NCBI RefSeq assembly: GCF_001522545.3
Contig: NC_031769.1
Location: forward strand, 1,379,582 to 1,443,581
DNA length: 64,000 nucleotides
Reading direction: 5' to 3'
From: Parus major
Taxonomy: Eukaryota > Chordata > Aves > Passeriformes > Paridae
Of this stretch, positions 10,938-21,955 are shown in pieces (the stretch's first letter is position 1; the number at the start of each line of letters is the position of its first letter). The notes beneath the pieces were generated by a model. It was not told where the DNA came from and did not search any database. It was given only the letters and a program-made list of their open reading frames with translations. The translations under genes were made by a program, and so were the position numbers.

Positions 10938-11130
10938 GACAGAATTCCTTTAAAACCTGCTCACTTTGGAAACCTTTTTTAGGCTCCAAACAGAGGAGAT
11001 TCCTCTTCCTTAAGCCCCTGGCTGGACCAGTCATGATCCATAAGCATTAGAACCAAAATTCCCCCAGAACCCCTTTTATTTTTACAGCTCAAAATCCCCC
11101 TCATTCAGCAGCCACAGAGAATTAAATCAG

Positions 11131-11219
11131 TTTTTTTATTTTTATTTTTATTTTTATTTTTATTTTTATTTTTATTTTTATTTTTATTTTTATTTTTATT
11201 TTTATTTTTATTTTTATTT
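11131..11219. repeat. (ATTTTT)n microsatellite
   Basis: About 14 nearly perfect hexamer copies. Confidence 0.97.
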
Positions 11220-12495
11220 GTTTTTACTCAGCACTGAAGATGTCGAGCTTTGACAGCTCTTGAATTTAAGTGGTTTTACTGTCTCTAAGCCCCTCTCTCC
11301 TCCCTGTGATCTTCTGATCCCTCACAAACCCCTGGGAGCAAACGGCCTCAGGCAAATCCTGGAGCTTTTCCAGGTTTCTTTGCTCCCAGTCTGAGCAGCA
11401 GCCAGGACAGCTGGATCCCGCTTCTCCCCTCGGAGCAGGAGCTGATTCTGCACTTTTAAATCCGATTCACAGCTTCGGATAAAGAGGAGTTTGTTCATCA
11501 CCTCCAGGACAGTATAAACTCATCCCTTTTTCCTGGGAATGATCCTATTTATCTTTGGAGTCTGTGCAAGGAGTGCTTGAAGAGATCAGTGTTTAATCCA
11601 AGGTGGAATTGGCTTGGAATAAAGGGGATTCCACATATCTCTCTGTCTGGTTTGTGGGTCAAGTTGTTACACCATCTTCATTTAGCACAGAGCAAAAATG
11701 TCATTAGAAAATCCCATTTTCTTTTCCCAAAGTATGTTCCCAGCAGGTGAAATAAAGAAGGAAAATCCTCCTGTACAAGCTGAGTTTCCAGCCCTTTCTA
11801 TCCCACCCACATGTGGGGAAAGAAGGGGAAAAAAAGGCATTGGAGAAGAGGATGGATCCCTTTAAAATGTGACTTTTACCCTTAACCACCTCATTCCTGA
11901 AAATCCCTGGCTGCAGCCAGATGAGAAATCAGGAGGTTCAAGAAGAAACTGATGGAATTTGCCTTCCTGGGATTCCACAGAGCACATCCCTCTAATTGGC
12001 AGAGATTGGATTTAAGGCATCATTTAATGAGGTCAAACGGGCTCGGGTGGATTTTCTGCCTTATCTGGCGTGGAATCTTATCCAGGTTGATTTTAGCAAG
12101 GATCAGGAATTAGGGAACGTAATGGGATTATCTTGTCTAGACTGAATGTGTCGGAGACCAGGGAAGACGCACGGGAGGGGAGGAGGGTCTGGGATAAAAC
12201 AAAAATATTCAATATTCCATTACCCAAAGTCACTGCTGGGATTTGGGAATTTGGGCCAAAACATCCCCTGGCACAACTCAGAGCCTGTTCCTGTCTTTGG
12301 AGTCTGGATCCACTGAGGAAAAATCATTCTCATTTTGTGCCTTATCCTCTGCTTTTGATTTTTCACGGGATGGATTCCCTGTTTCCATTCCTGTGCTGTC
12401 CCGCAGTTCTCCTGGATTTTCCAGCACCAGAGGGAGTTAAAACAGGCTCTGATTGCAGGAATTCATTTCTCTCCCTGTCCCTCCCCACATCCTAC
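11220..12495. other. Unique non-coding stretch
   Basis: No repeat family or exon-like frame seen over about 1.3 kb. Confidence 0.55.
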
Positions 12496-12498
12496 ACC

Positions 12499-13140
12499 TT
12501 GGAGTAACATTCCCTTGGAGTAACATTCCCTTGGAGTAACATTCCCTTGGAGTAACATTCCCTCGGAGTAACATTCCCTCGGAGTAACATTCCCTTGGAG
12601 TAACATTCCCTTGGAGTAACATTCCCTCGGAGTAACATTCCCTTGGTCTNNNNNNNNNNNNNNNNNNNNNNNNNNNNNNNNNNNNNNNNNNNNNNNNNNN
12701 NNNNNNNNNNNNNNNNNNNNNNNNNNNNNNNNNNNNNNNNNNNNNNNNNNNNNNNNNNNNNNNNNNNNNNNNNNNNNNNNNNNNNNNNNNNNNNNNNNNN
12801 NNNNNNNNNNNNNNCCTTGGAGTAACATTCCCTTGGTGTAACATTCCCTTGGTGTAACATTCCCTTGGAGTAACATTCCCTTGGAGTAACATTCCCTTGG
12901 AGTAGCATTCCCTTGGTGTAACATTCCCTTGGTGTAACATTCCTATGGAGTAACATTCCCTTGCTGTAACATTCCCTTGGAGTAACATCCTTGGAGTAAC
13001 ATTCCCTTGGTGTAACATTCCCTTGGAGTAACATCCTTGGAGTAACATTCCCTTGGTGTAACATTCCCTTGGAGTAACATTCCCTTGGAGTAACATTCCC
13101 TTGGAGTAACATTCCCTTGGAGTAACATTCCCTTGGTGTA
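12499..13140. repeat. 16-bp minisatellite interrupted by a gap
   Basis: The unit is 'taacattcccttggag', with variants cctcggag, ccttggtg and cctatggag and a few shortened units. Three units equal 48 nt, so the minus strand gives a periodic 16-residue frame (GNVTPRECYSKGMLLQ) open for over 200 codons. This is a property of a stop-free unit. The same repeat lies on both sides of the N run. Confidence 0.97.
12650..12814. other. Assembly gap (165 N)
   Basis: Run of N wholly inside the 16-bp minisatellite. Confidence 1.
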
Positions 13141-14045
13141 ACCCCAGTGGCATCACAGCTCTGGGAAAATCAAAATCCCCATGGATTAGAGAAGGATAAG
13201 ATGGGAATTTTCAGGGAACTCCCTGTCCATCAAGTTCCCCTCAAGGCATCTTCCACACATCATCCCATCCCCAAAGCCAGGATGATTTTGTCTAATTACC
13301 AAAATCCTTGGATTTTCCATCCTGATCCTCTTGTCACAACCTCTTTCTCCTTTCCAACTCCTTTTTTTTTCCATTAGACTTTTCCATTAGATTTTTCCAG
13401 AATTAGTGGAGGACTGGTAACTCCTCTTGTTCCTTGCAATTCCACCATAACATTTTTCATTTTTCCCTGCTGTTTGTCCTTGGCCAGGCTCAATGAACCA
13501 AAGCTCCATCAGGGATTTCTTTGGGAAGAGAAGATTTCCAAATCCTTTATTACAGCGGGAGACGTTGTCTCCATCTAACTCATCATTCCTGAATCCAAGC
13601 TGGTCCATTCTTAAAACATCCGGGTTTTTTTCCCAGTTCCAAACCCATGATTGGCCGCTGATCCAGACAGGAAAGAGCTTTTCCTGGCAGCCACAGGGCT
13701 CCCAAAAAACAATGTTTTTTCCTGGGACAAGGCAGTGAAAAGACTCATTCCCAATGGATTCTCCTGGATTACAGATCAGATGATTTGGCCAAGGTCATCC
13801 CAGGAATCACTGGCAAGGTGATGTTGATTTTTTGGCATTTTTGAGGGGTGACTTTTGGGTTTTTGGGTTTGGTTTTGATTTAGTTTGGGGTTTTTCCCCC
13901 TTCAGCGTCTTACGTGTTTTTATGGCTCATCAGCACCGTGCTCGGAGCCATCCAGATTATCAAAATTAAATTAATTTATCAAAATTAAATCAAATTAACC
14001 CAACCCAGGGTATTTTCCCTGAGAACCAAAGTTTTGTAGGAAAGA
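13141..14045. other. Unique non-coding stretch
   Basis: T-rich runs only. No gene or mobile element recognised. Confidence 0.55.
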
Positions 14046-14047
14046 GG

Positions 14048-14225
14048 GAATACTCAGAGCCCCACTTGCTCTTCCTTAGGTCTCTGCAAACCTGCTCCCA
14101 AAATTCCACAGGGAATACTCAGAGCCCCACTTGCTCTTCCTTTAGTCTCTGCAATCCTGGTCCTAAAATTCCATAGGGAATTCTCAGAGCCCCAGCTGAT
14201 TTTCCTTAAAGCTCTCTGCAAACCA
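14048..14225. repeat. ~66-bp tandem repeat, three diverged copies
   Basis: 'gggaatactcagagccccac' followed by 'ttgctcttcctta' and 'tctctgcaa' occurs three times, ending near 14225. The third copy is the most diverged. Confidence 0.85.
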
Positions 14226-15114
14226 TTCATGGGATATAAAAACAAGAAAATTGGGATTTCCCCTTTTTTTTTTGAATAACGGATTAAACCTGAGCCTGCC
14301 CTCAGAGCAAGGACTCAAACACAGGTTCCTGTTTCCTTAATCTGACCCTTTAATACGGAGAAAATTCCCTCTTTCCAGCTGATCCCGAGTTCCCAGCTGA
14401 CCGGACCTCTCCCTCCTGTACATCTGCACGGAGGGAAATGACAAAATATTCCAATTTCTCCCAAATGTCAACTTAAAAAAACACCCAAATAGGAAACAGC
14501 TGCCCGAGGACAGCCTGGGAGATGTAAATTTAATTCTTGGAGCTGTCTCCACATCCCTCACTGCCACTTCCATGGTCCTGCTTTCACTGGAGAACACCTG
14601 GGAGCTGCTGGCAGGAGGCTGCTGGGGTGGGTGGGTTGAAAACAAGCCATGAAAAAGCCTCTTATATCCCAGGAAAAAAGGTAAACATGGAAGGAGACAC
14701 TCCCCGGAGTTGAATCAGATCCTGCCGACTTTGTTCCGCTCCGTGTTGGCCCATGGAAGCTCTGAGCCGTTATCTTTGGAAATAGGAGGAGCTACAGAAC
14801 ATCTCCCGCAGCTCCTGGTGGCTCTGCTCTTCCGTCTTCCCGCTCCAAAGCGGGAGGAGCAGATTAGGTCTGGATAAATCCAAGTCCTTAAAGAGACTCC
14901 CACTTTCCTTCCTGTTGTATTCCATCCTCCATTTATTTTCTTTCCATTCCTTCCCTTTCCCATTACACATTTCCTCACGGATCGGAGGCAAAACTTGCTG
15001 CTGGAAAGAAGCTTGAGCTCAGCTCAGCTTCTCTGGGCTTCTCATTCCCAAGGATTCAGAGTTGGATTCATTTTTCAATGGTGAATGCCTCGGATCAAAA
15101 CTGAGGACCGTGAT
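14226..15114. other. Unique non-coding stretch
   Basis: No recognisable element. Open frames here are short and mutually overlapping. Confidence 0.55.
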
Positions 15115-15294
15115 AAAGTGTCCAAGGCCAGGTTGGATGGGAATTGGAGCCACCTGGGATAGAGGAAGGATCCCCTGCCCATGGAAGGGGGTGGGAATGA
15201 GATGAGCTTTAAGGTCCCTTCCAACCCATTCTGGAATTCTGGGATTCTGGGATTCTGGGATTCTGGGATTCTGGGATTCTGGGATTCTGGGATA
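15115..15294 (+). mobile_element. CR1 3' end with expanded 8-bp tail
   Basis: 'gtgtccaaggccaggttgga', 'cctgcccatggaaggggg' and 'aggtcccttccaacccatt' are followed by about seven perfect copies of the octamer ATTCTGGG (about 15236-15290). Confidence 0.93.
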
Positions 15295-15472
15295 TAACAC
15301 CTGCCCTAAAATTTCTTGAGTTGTGGAATTGTTTTGTTTCAATCCTACTGATGGATTTCAAAGAAGGAAGTGGCATGGAAAGACATAAAAACTTCAGGGA
15401 AAACAAAAACAGGGATGAAAATTAAATATCAATAGGATTTGGGATAGAGAAAGAGAGGAGGGGTGACCAAAT

Positions 15473-15790
15473 CGTGGAATCCCAAAATCCCAGAATGGTT
15501 TGGGTTGGAAGGGACCTGACAGTTCATGAATTCCACCCCTCTGGCAAGGGCAGGGACACCTTCCACTGTCCCAGGCTGCTCCAAGCCTCATCCAACCTTG
15601 GACACTTCCAGGGATCCAGGGACAGCCACAGCTGCTCTGGGAATTCCATCCCAGCCCCTCCCCACCCTCCCAGCCAGGAATTCCTTCCCAAAATCCCATC
15701 CAGCCCTGACCTCTGGCAGTGGGAGCCATTCCCTGTGTCCTGTCCCCCCATCCCTTGTCCCCAGTCCCTCTCCAGCCTTCTTGCAGGTAC
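15473..15790 (-). mobile_element. CR1 3' end, ~318 bp, inverted to its neighbour
   Basis: It opens with 'tcgtggaatcccaaaatccc', continues through 'ggttggaagggacctgacag' and 'gcagggacaccttccactgt', and ends in 'ccagtccctctccagcctt'. It faces the plus-strand copy at 15115 tail to tail across about 180 bp. Confidence 0.95.
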
Positions 15791-16672
15791 AAACACTCCT
15801 GGAGACACATCCCATATTCCCAGAATCCCTACATTCCCAGACAACCTTATCTCCCCATCTCCTTCCTTCCCTGACACGCATCACACAAGAAACCAGAAAA
15901 GCTCCAAGGCTTGGTCACCGATAATTCCCTCAGAAATCCCACCAGGAATCCTGCGAGGGATTTATTCCCCCAGCCAACCCCCAGCTCCATTCTGGAGAAG
16001 CATCTGACAACCAGGATACCCCAGAATGTCTAAAATAAATTGAGACATTTCATTTATTTCAAGACAGATTTCATTTATTTTCCTAAATTATCAGAAACTG
16101 AGGGATAGGAAGGGTTTTAAAAGGATCTCTGAAAAACCTCACCTGGGAGCAGAATTCTTACAAAGGTTTTGTAGGAAAAACCCAAGAAAATATTCACCTA
16201 TCAAGAAATTCCAGGTGAGACAATAAATTCCTGGGATGTGAGGAAGCTGGAACTATTTCCACCTGTAAGTTGTCTTAAATTCCAGTCCCAAAGGTGGAAT
16301 TGGATCCCTCTGTCTCTCTTAGGGCTTCGGGTTTCACCTGGTGGCCCTTTAACGAGCCCAAGGAATTTTGTTGGAATATGGGATTTCAGTCCTCAGCAAA
16401 CAAAGCCACATTTAAAGGGAGGGACAGGAAACTTCGGGCTCTGCTGGGAACCCGAGGGTGAATTATTTCATAATTATGTTAATTATGATAATTATTTTGG
16501 CAGGTAGAGCAGGGCTCCCGCACCGGGAGAAGCTGAAATGGCTGTGAAAAAAGGGGAAGTAATTCCAAGACATGGTTTGGATGTGAGCACCAAAGCTGTG
16601 TCTGCTTCCAGGGCTTGGGAACTTGATGCTCCGTCGAAAGGAAGAGATGGAAAGCCAAACATCTTCCCTTGA
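15791..16672. other. Unique non-coding stretch
   Basis: A short TTAATTATGATAATTATTTT A/T-rich patch lies near 16479-16498. Nothing else was recognised. Confidence 0.5.
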
Positions 16673-16910
16673 TTTCATAGAAACCTGGAATTGTTTGGGA
16701 TGGAAGGGATCTTGTAAAATCATCTCATTCCCACCTCCCACTATCCCAGCTTGCTTCAAGCCCCATCCAGCCTGGCCTGGGACACTTCCAGTGATGAGGC
16801 AGCCATGGCTTCCTTGGGAATTCCATCCCATCCCATCCCATCCCATCCCAGCCAGCAATTCCTTCCCAACATTCCATCTATCCCTGCCATCCTTCAGCTT
16901 AAAACCATTC
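16673..16910 (-). mobile_element. CR1 3' end carrying a (CCATC)n expansion
   Basis: 'ggaattgtttgggatggaag', 'ctatcccagcttgcttcaag' and 'gggacacttccagtgatgag' define the CR1. Within it, 16825-16850 holds five or more CATCC units, so a pentamer microsatellite arose from the CR1 sequence. Confidence 0.9.
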
Positions 16911-17365
16911 CAGAAATCTGCGCCGTGTTATAAACACACAGTGCAGAACATCTTCTCTGCCTTCCGCAGGTGAAAAAGGGGGGAAAACGTTTAATTTATA
17001 GAGTAAAAAAAGGTGAAAATGTAACTTCAAGCTGATGAGGTTCACAAAATGTTTTAAGAGATGAAATCAGGTCTGGAATTGGAAGGTGATCCTCATGTCT
17101 ATATTCTTTGGGAATGCAGAAAAGGACAATCCAGGTCTCCTTCTGACCTCTTCTTTGGCTCCTGCTGCACTTTCCCCATAATCCCAAATTTTTCTGTCCT
17201 TTTTCCAAAGCCTGAGCACGTCTTGGATTTTCTGGGGTTGTTTCCTCCTGTGTCATGTGAGGTGTGGGGCTTTTCCCAGGATCCTCCAGAAATCCTTTTT
17301 GAAATAAATATTATTTAATATCTTGGAATATTAATGGTTCTTGTTGTTCTCCCCATCATCATCAT
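16911..17365. other. Unique non-coding stretch
   Basis: Nothing recognised before the pyrimidine repeat. Confidence 0.5.
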
Positions 17366-17701
17366 CATCTCTCCTTCTCCTTCTCCTTCTCCTTCTCCTT
17401 CTTCTCCTTCTCCTTCTCCTTCTCCTTCTCCTTCTCCTTCTCCTTCTCCTTCTCCTTCTCCTTCNNNNNNNNNNNNNNNNNNNNNNNNNNNNNNNNNNNN
17501 NNNNNNNNNNNNNNNNNNNNNNNNNNNNNNNNNNNNNNNNNNNNNNNNNNNNNNNNNNNNNNNNNNNNNNNNNNNNNNNNNNNNNNNNNNNNNNNNNNNN
17601 NNNNNNNNNNNNNNNNNNNNNNNNNNNNNNNNNNNNNNNNNNNNNNNNNNNNNNNNNNNNNNNNNNNNNNNNNNNNNNNCTCCTTCTTCTCCTTCTTCTT
17701 G
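17357..17701. repeat. (TTCTCC)n polypyrimidine repeat with gap
   Basis: (ATC)n leads into a perfect hexamer tract that enters the N run at 17465 and reappears at 17680. It is a pure pyrimidine/purine mirror tract of the type able to form triplex DNA. The Pro/Ser, Leu and Glu/Gly frames are repeat translations. Confidence 0.97.
17465..17679. other. Assembly gap (215 N)
   Basis: N run inside the (TTCTCC)n tract. Confidence 1.
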
Positions 17702-17765
17702 TTCCATAATTTATATAATATATATTAATTATTAAAATAAGAATAATTACTTATTAATCATTCAC

Positions 17766-17931
17766 CAGGGGAGGTTAAGATTGGATATTAGGAGAAATTC
17801 CTGAGGGAAAAGGCTGTCAAGCATCGGAATGGGCTGCCTGGGGAAGTGGTGGCATCACCATCCCTGGAAATGTGAAAAAAACCTGTGGATGCGGCATTTG
17901 AGGATACGGTGATGATCTTCGATACAGAAAT
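17766..17931 (+). mobile_element. CR1 3' fragment, older subfamily
   Basis: 'ggggaggttaagattggata', 'gaatgggctgcctgggga' and 'catcaccatccctggaaatg' are the 'ggttggatattagg' form of CR1. The tail is eroded. Confidence 0.85.
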
Positions 17932-17936
17932 AAATG

Positions 17937-18160
17937 TGGAATCAAGGAATTAAGGTTGGAAAAGATCTCCAAGATCATCAAGCCCAGCCCTCAACCAGCT
18001 TCACTAAACTCCATCCTCAAGAGCCACATCCACGCATTTTTTGAACAATTCCAGGGATGAGGACTCCAATCCTTCCCCGTGAAATCTCTTCCAAGGCTTG
18101 ACCACCTTTTCCATGAGGAATTTTTTCCTGGTATCCCATCCAAGCTTGATGCTGTAATTT
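17937..18160 (-). mobile_element. CR1 3' fragment, tail-to-tail with previous
   Basis: 'aattaaggttggaaaagatc', 'tccaagatcatcaagcccag' and 'gagccacatccacgcattt' place this minus-strand copy directly after the plus-strand one. Confidence 0.9.
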
Positions 18161-19394
18161 GAGGCCTACAAGATGCTGCAGCTCGAGGCCTACATGAAAC
18201 CACAGCACTAAATTTAACAAACACATGTGAAAATCTTAGATCAGGCCTAAAATCCTTCAGCTCCGAGAAGGAACAAAACTTCCACAACTTCCCCCAGCTC
18301 CATGCAAACTAAATTTGCATAAGATTCAGCCTAAAGACAATTTCTTCTTCCACCCACTAGATGGGAGCAAACATTAATTTATGGGATGGTGCCAGCTCTG
18401 GATGTTGGATGTCTGATGCCAGCGTGTGTGGTCTTGTGGCTTGGAATTCCCTTTTTTTTTCTGTGCTGTTTAATGAGGGAAATGTAGAACTCGGAGCAAA
18501 TGGATTTTCGGACATCATAAAAGGTGGGGATTGGCCGAGGGCCAAGGGATCACTTCAAAAATTCCCTACAAAATAAAAAAGGCAAAGGAGTGGAAAGCTG
18601 GAGTGTGTTTGCCTCCAGACCAAATCAAATATTCCTGTTTGCTCGTGGGGTGGTTTATTTTTAAGCCTTGACTAAGCATCTGCAGGGAAAATATTTGGGA
18701 TATGGATATCTCCACGTTCGTTCACCTTCCGAGCAGCAGGCCAAGAATAAAGTTGTGTGCCGTGGAAAGCGGAGCCATGGAGGTTAAACAATTCCTCGAG
18801 TTTTATTCGGGATCAGCTTTCCAAGAATTGTCCAGAATTGAGACAATTTCCCAATAAATGAGAAAGGAATTTGCTGTTGCAGCGGGGAGAGATGTGGATA
18901 TTCCTAATCGCTGTTTTTAAGGAATTGCTGGTAAATAAAAAATGTCAACACAGCAACTCCTGAGAATCCAGAAACTGCAAGAAATTCCGGCAGAGCTCTT
19001 TGTGGGATGTGCATCCTGGTGGAACAAAGGTTTCTTCCCAAGACAAATGCCCACTGTGAGGAGGGAGCTGAAGGGCAGAGGGAACTCAAATCCTGGGATA
19101 TTTTCCTGGAATCTGGGCCAGCCCAGCCCCTTTAGTGGTGAATCTTGAAGGTTTGGCTCTGTAATGAACATTTTTAGGTCTCGCTGCCTCGGTTTTTGGG
19201 AGTGCACTGGAAGTTATGGCTCTTCCAGCCCTGGATTTTCCTTCGGGAGTGCTGGGAAAATCCTGATGGGATGTTTGTATTCTCCTGCCTGTGATACTGC
19301 AGCCTAAAGTGACTCAATTTAGGTATCAACATTAAAATATGTAAAATTAGGGGACATTTGTGGCCCAGCTCCTCATGGATGGATGGAGGAAAGG
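18161..19394. other. Unique non-coding stretch
   Basis: One ATTTGCAT octamer at 18313-18320. About two such octamers are expected by chance in 64 kb on both strands. Nothing else seen. Confidence 0.5.
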
Positions 19395-19810
19395 NNNNNN
19401 NNNNNNNNNNNNNNNNNNNNNNNNNNNNNNNNNNNNNNNNNNNNNNNNNNNNNNNNNNNNNNNNNNNNNNNNNNNNNNNNNNNNNNNNNNNNNNNNNNNN
19501 NNNNNNNNNNNNNNNNNNNNNNNNNNNNNNNNNNNNNNNNNNNNNNNNNNNNNNNNNNNNNNNNNNNNNNNNNNNNNNNNNNNNNNNNNNNNNNNNNNNN
19601 NNNNNNNNNNNNNNNNNNNNNNNNNNNNNNNNNNNNNNNNNNNNNNNNNNNNNNNNNNNNNNNNNNNNNNNNNNNNNNNNNNNNNNNNNNNNNNNNNNNN
19701 NNNNNNNNNNNNNNNNNNNNNNNNNNNNNNNNNNNNNNNNNNNNNNNNNNNNNNNNNNNNNNNNNNNNNNNNNNNNNNNNNNNNNNNNNNNNNNNNNNNN
19801 NNNNNNNNNN
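19395..19810. other. Assembly gap (416 N)
   Basis: N run bordered on the right by (AAGGA)n. Confidence 1.
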
Positions 19811-19878
19811 AAGGAAAGGAAAGGAAAGGAAAGGAAAGGAAAGGAAAGGAAAGGAAAGGAAAGGAAAGGAAAGGAAAG
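19395..19878. repeat. (AAGGA)n microsatellite mostly hidden by a gap
   Basis: A pure purine pentamer tract follows the N run from 19811 to about 19878. The left flank ends in 'ggatggatggaggaaagg'. Confidence 0.93.
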
Positions 19879-19948
19879 ATGGCTTGTGCTCTTTGCACAG
19901 GAGCTCTTTGTGGATTGCAAGCACTCAACATTCCCAGCATCCAGCAGA

Positions 19949-20060
19949 GAATCCTGGAATGGTTTTGGTTGGAAGAGACCTCAAGGATCACCCAGTGCCG
20001 TGGGCAGGGACACCTTCCACTATTCCAGCCTGGCCTGAAAAGCTTTTCCTCAAGTACAGA
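19949..20060 (-). mobile_element. CR1 3' fragment
   Basis: 'gaatcctggaatggttttgg', 'gtgggcagggacaccttcca', then a deletion that skips the 'gctccaagcc' block. Confidence 0.87.
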
Positions 20061-20339
20061 TCCAGCCCCAACATTCTCCCCCCTCATTCCCATGTCAGCT
20101 CCAAATGCATCCTAAAATTCAGGGAGTGGAAAGGGAATATTATTAACATATAAATAATAGTAAGGAATATTATTTTATCTTGTTTCCTGATATATAAATC
20201 CTCTGCCTTGGTAAAATCCTGTTAGTGACACTGAACTCCAGCTGAGTCATCCTCAAAAAAAATTCCCAAAGCGAAACCCCGATCCTGGATTTCTTTCTTA
20301 TTTTAATGAGGAGAGCAAAGCAAAGGGCACCAAACATAA

Positions 20340-20690
20340 ACCAAGCGAGTAAAACCGCTTTGTTTTAATTAAAGCTACACAAATCCTGGATCAGCTTTGC
20401 CCAGGACATGGAAGTGACAGCAGAGAGTGATCATTATTCCCCAGGGAGGAGCTGCCAGGAGCACACGGACCACTGAGGGAGCTTTAATTTGCCATGGAGG
20501 AAACCTGTTAATTACAGCTAACGAGCTTTGCCCAGGGTCTGTAAAACAGTGGTCCCTGACTGAAGAAGTCTCCTCCAGAATTAACCTTGTCATGAGCACT
20601 GACAGAGGCCAGAGCAGCTCTGGGGACTCTCAGGAGGTTACGGGGTCTCGGGGCTGCTCCTTTAATTAAAGCTCCGGAGAATTTCCTGCT
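20340..20690. promoter_or_regulatory. Cluster of TAAT-type motifs, possible enhancer
   Basis: This repeat-free stretch holds TTAATTAA in 'ttttaattaaagct' (20363) and 'tttaattaaagct' (20661), TTAATTA at 20508, and 'agctttaattt' at 20480. The 13-mer 'agctttgcccagg' occurs twice (20393 and 20524). TAAT cores are homeodomain-binding motifs in general. Repetition of whole 13-mers is unusual for unique DNA, but function is inferred only. Confidence 0.25.
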
Positions 20691-20907
20691 GCAGCTCCCG
20701 GGGGGACGGGGCAAAGGCCTCTGGAGCAGCCCTGCGAGGAGGGGGGGATGTTTATGCAGAGAGCTGAGCCCCAGAATCACTGTGCTGGCCTCAGGATGGG
20801 GGTCAGGAACCCAAAAGAGCTGCGCCCGTGGTCATTCCTGAACGGGAATGGGGCGGGAAAAGGGACCGGGAAGGAATGACAGGAGTGCGGAAGTGGAGTC
20901 CAAAGTA

Positions 20908-20975
20908 CGAGGGAATTTTTAAGTCCCCTCCCAACACAAACTATTCTGTGATTCCATGGACTGTGATTCCATGGG
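20908..20975 (+). mobile_element. CR1 extreme 3' end
   Basis: 'agtcccctcccaacacaaac' followed by the tail 'tattctgtgattccatgg', with a second tail copy after it. Confidence 0.8.
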
Positions 20976-21250
20976 CTCCGCAGGGTGATGTGGGACCCAC
21001 GTTTTTCTCATCATCCCTTTCTGGGAATTCTCAGCCATGGAATATCCAGACATCCCTCAATGCTTCCTGCTGTTCCTGCCAAAGGGGAATGACCTCTCGG
21101 TGGGGTTTGGATTCAGGAGAACCACACAGAGACTTTGACTGTGTCTGTCAAAGCAGAGAAGAGCAAACTTAAAGGTTTTAATTTCTTTCCCTCTCCATTA
21201 ATGTTCTCCCCCTAGAAATGGTCAGGGGAATCAGGAGTGGATCTCTCCAA

Positions 21251-21330
21251 ATTCCAGAATCCTCAAATCCCAGAAAGGTTTGGGTTGGAAGGGACATTAA
21301 AATTTCCCCAGATCCAAACCCTGGGGTGGG
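21251..21330 (-). mobile_element. CR1 3' fragment
   Basis: 'ttccagaatcctcaaatccc' and 'ggtttgggttggaagggaca', truncated within 80 bp of the CR1 end. Confidence 0.85.
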
Positions 21331-21516
21331 TTTTGGTTGGATATTGGAAAAAATTTCTTCATCAAAAGGGTGGTGTGGCCTGAGGGCAGTGGTGGAGTCT
21401 CCATGCAGGGAAGATTTAAAAGCCATGTGATTGTGGCACTTGGAGACGTGGGATATTGGGAATGGTCTCAATGATCCTGGACATCTCCAACTTTAAAAAT
21501 TCTGTGATTCTATGAA
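21331..21516 (+). mobile_element. CR1 3' end joined head-to-head to previous
   Basis: 'ggttggatattggaaaaaat', 'gtggtggagtctccatgcag', 'gtggcacttggagacgtggg' and the tail 'attctgtgattctatga' follow directly on the minus-strand piece. Confidence 0.9.
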
Positions 21517-21814
21517 TCTCTCCCGGATTTATGAACATATTTTTTTGATAACTTGGTGAAGCAGAGAGGTATGGGTCAATCATCAACTTCCTTATCTCCA
21601 TGGATCACCTGAAGTGCTCTCCTGCCAGGCCCACAGGGTCCCACATCTAAGGAAAAGAGCTGATATTTGGTTTAAATGCACATTTTCCAGGGATAAAGAA
21701 TGTACACATTCCAAATTGATAAGAAAACTGATAAGGTCCCCTTTTGTGCTGAAAGATCAACAAAAGGAGGAAAGATGGTTCTTGAACTCTGCTTTGAGAG
21801 CTTGCAGAGGACGG

Positions 21815-21955
21815 CACAGATGGAGGTGTTCCCTGTCCCTGGAAGTGTCCAAGGCCAGGTTGGACGAGGCTTGGAACAACCTGGGATAGAAGGAGTTGTC
21901 CCAGCCCTTGGTCTTCAAGGCCACTTCCAACCCAACCATTCCAGGATTCCTTGTA
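21815..21955 (+). mobile_element. CR1 3' end
   Basis: 'gtccctggaagtgtccaagg', 'ttggacgaggcttggaacaa' and 'ccacttccaacccaaccatt' in order. Confidence 0.9.

Noticed and set aside
12499..13140. CRISPR-like regular repeats
   Set aside because: Units are directly tandem with no unique spacers, in a vertebrate genome. The same holds for the arrays at 3063 and 29389.
12437..13156. Periodic minus-strand frame of over 200 codons
   Set aside because: 16-bp minisatellite read across an N gap.
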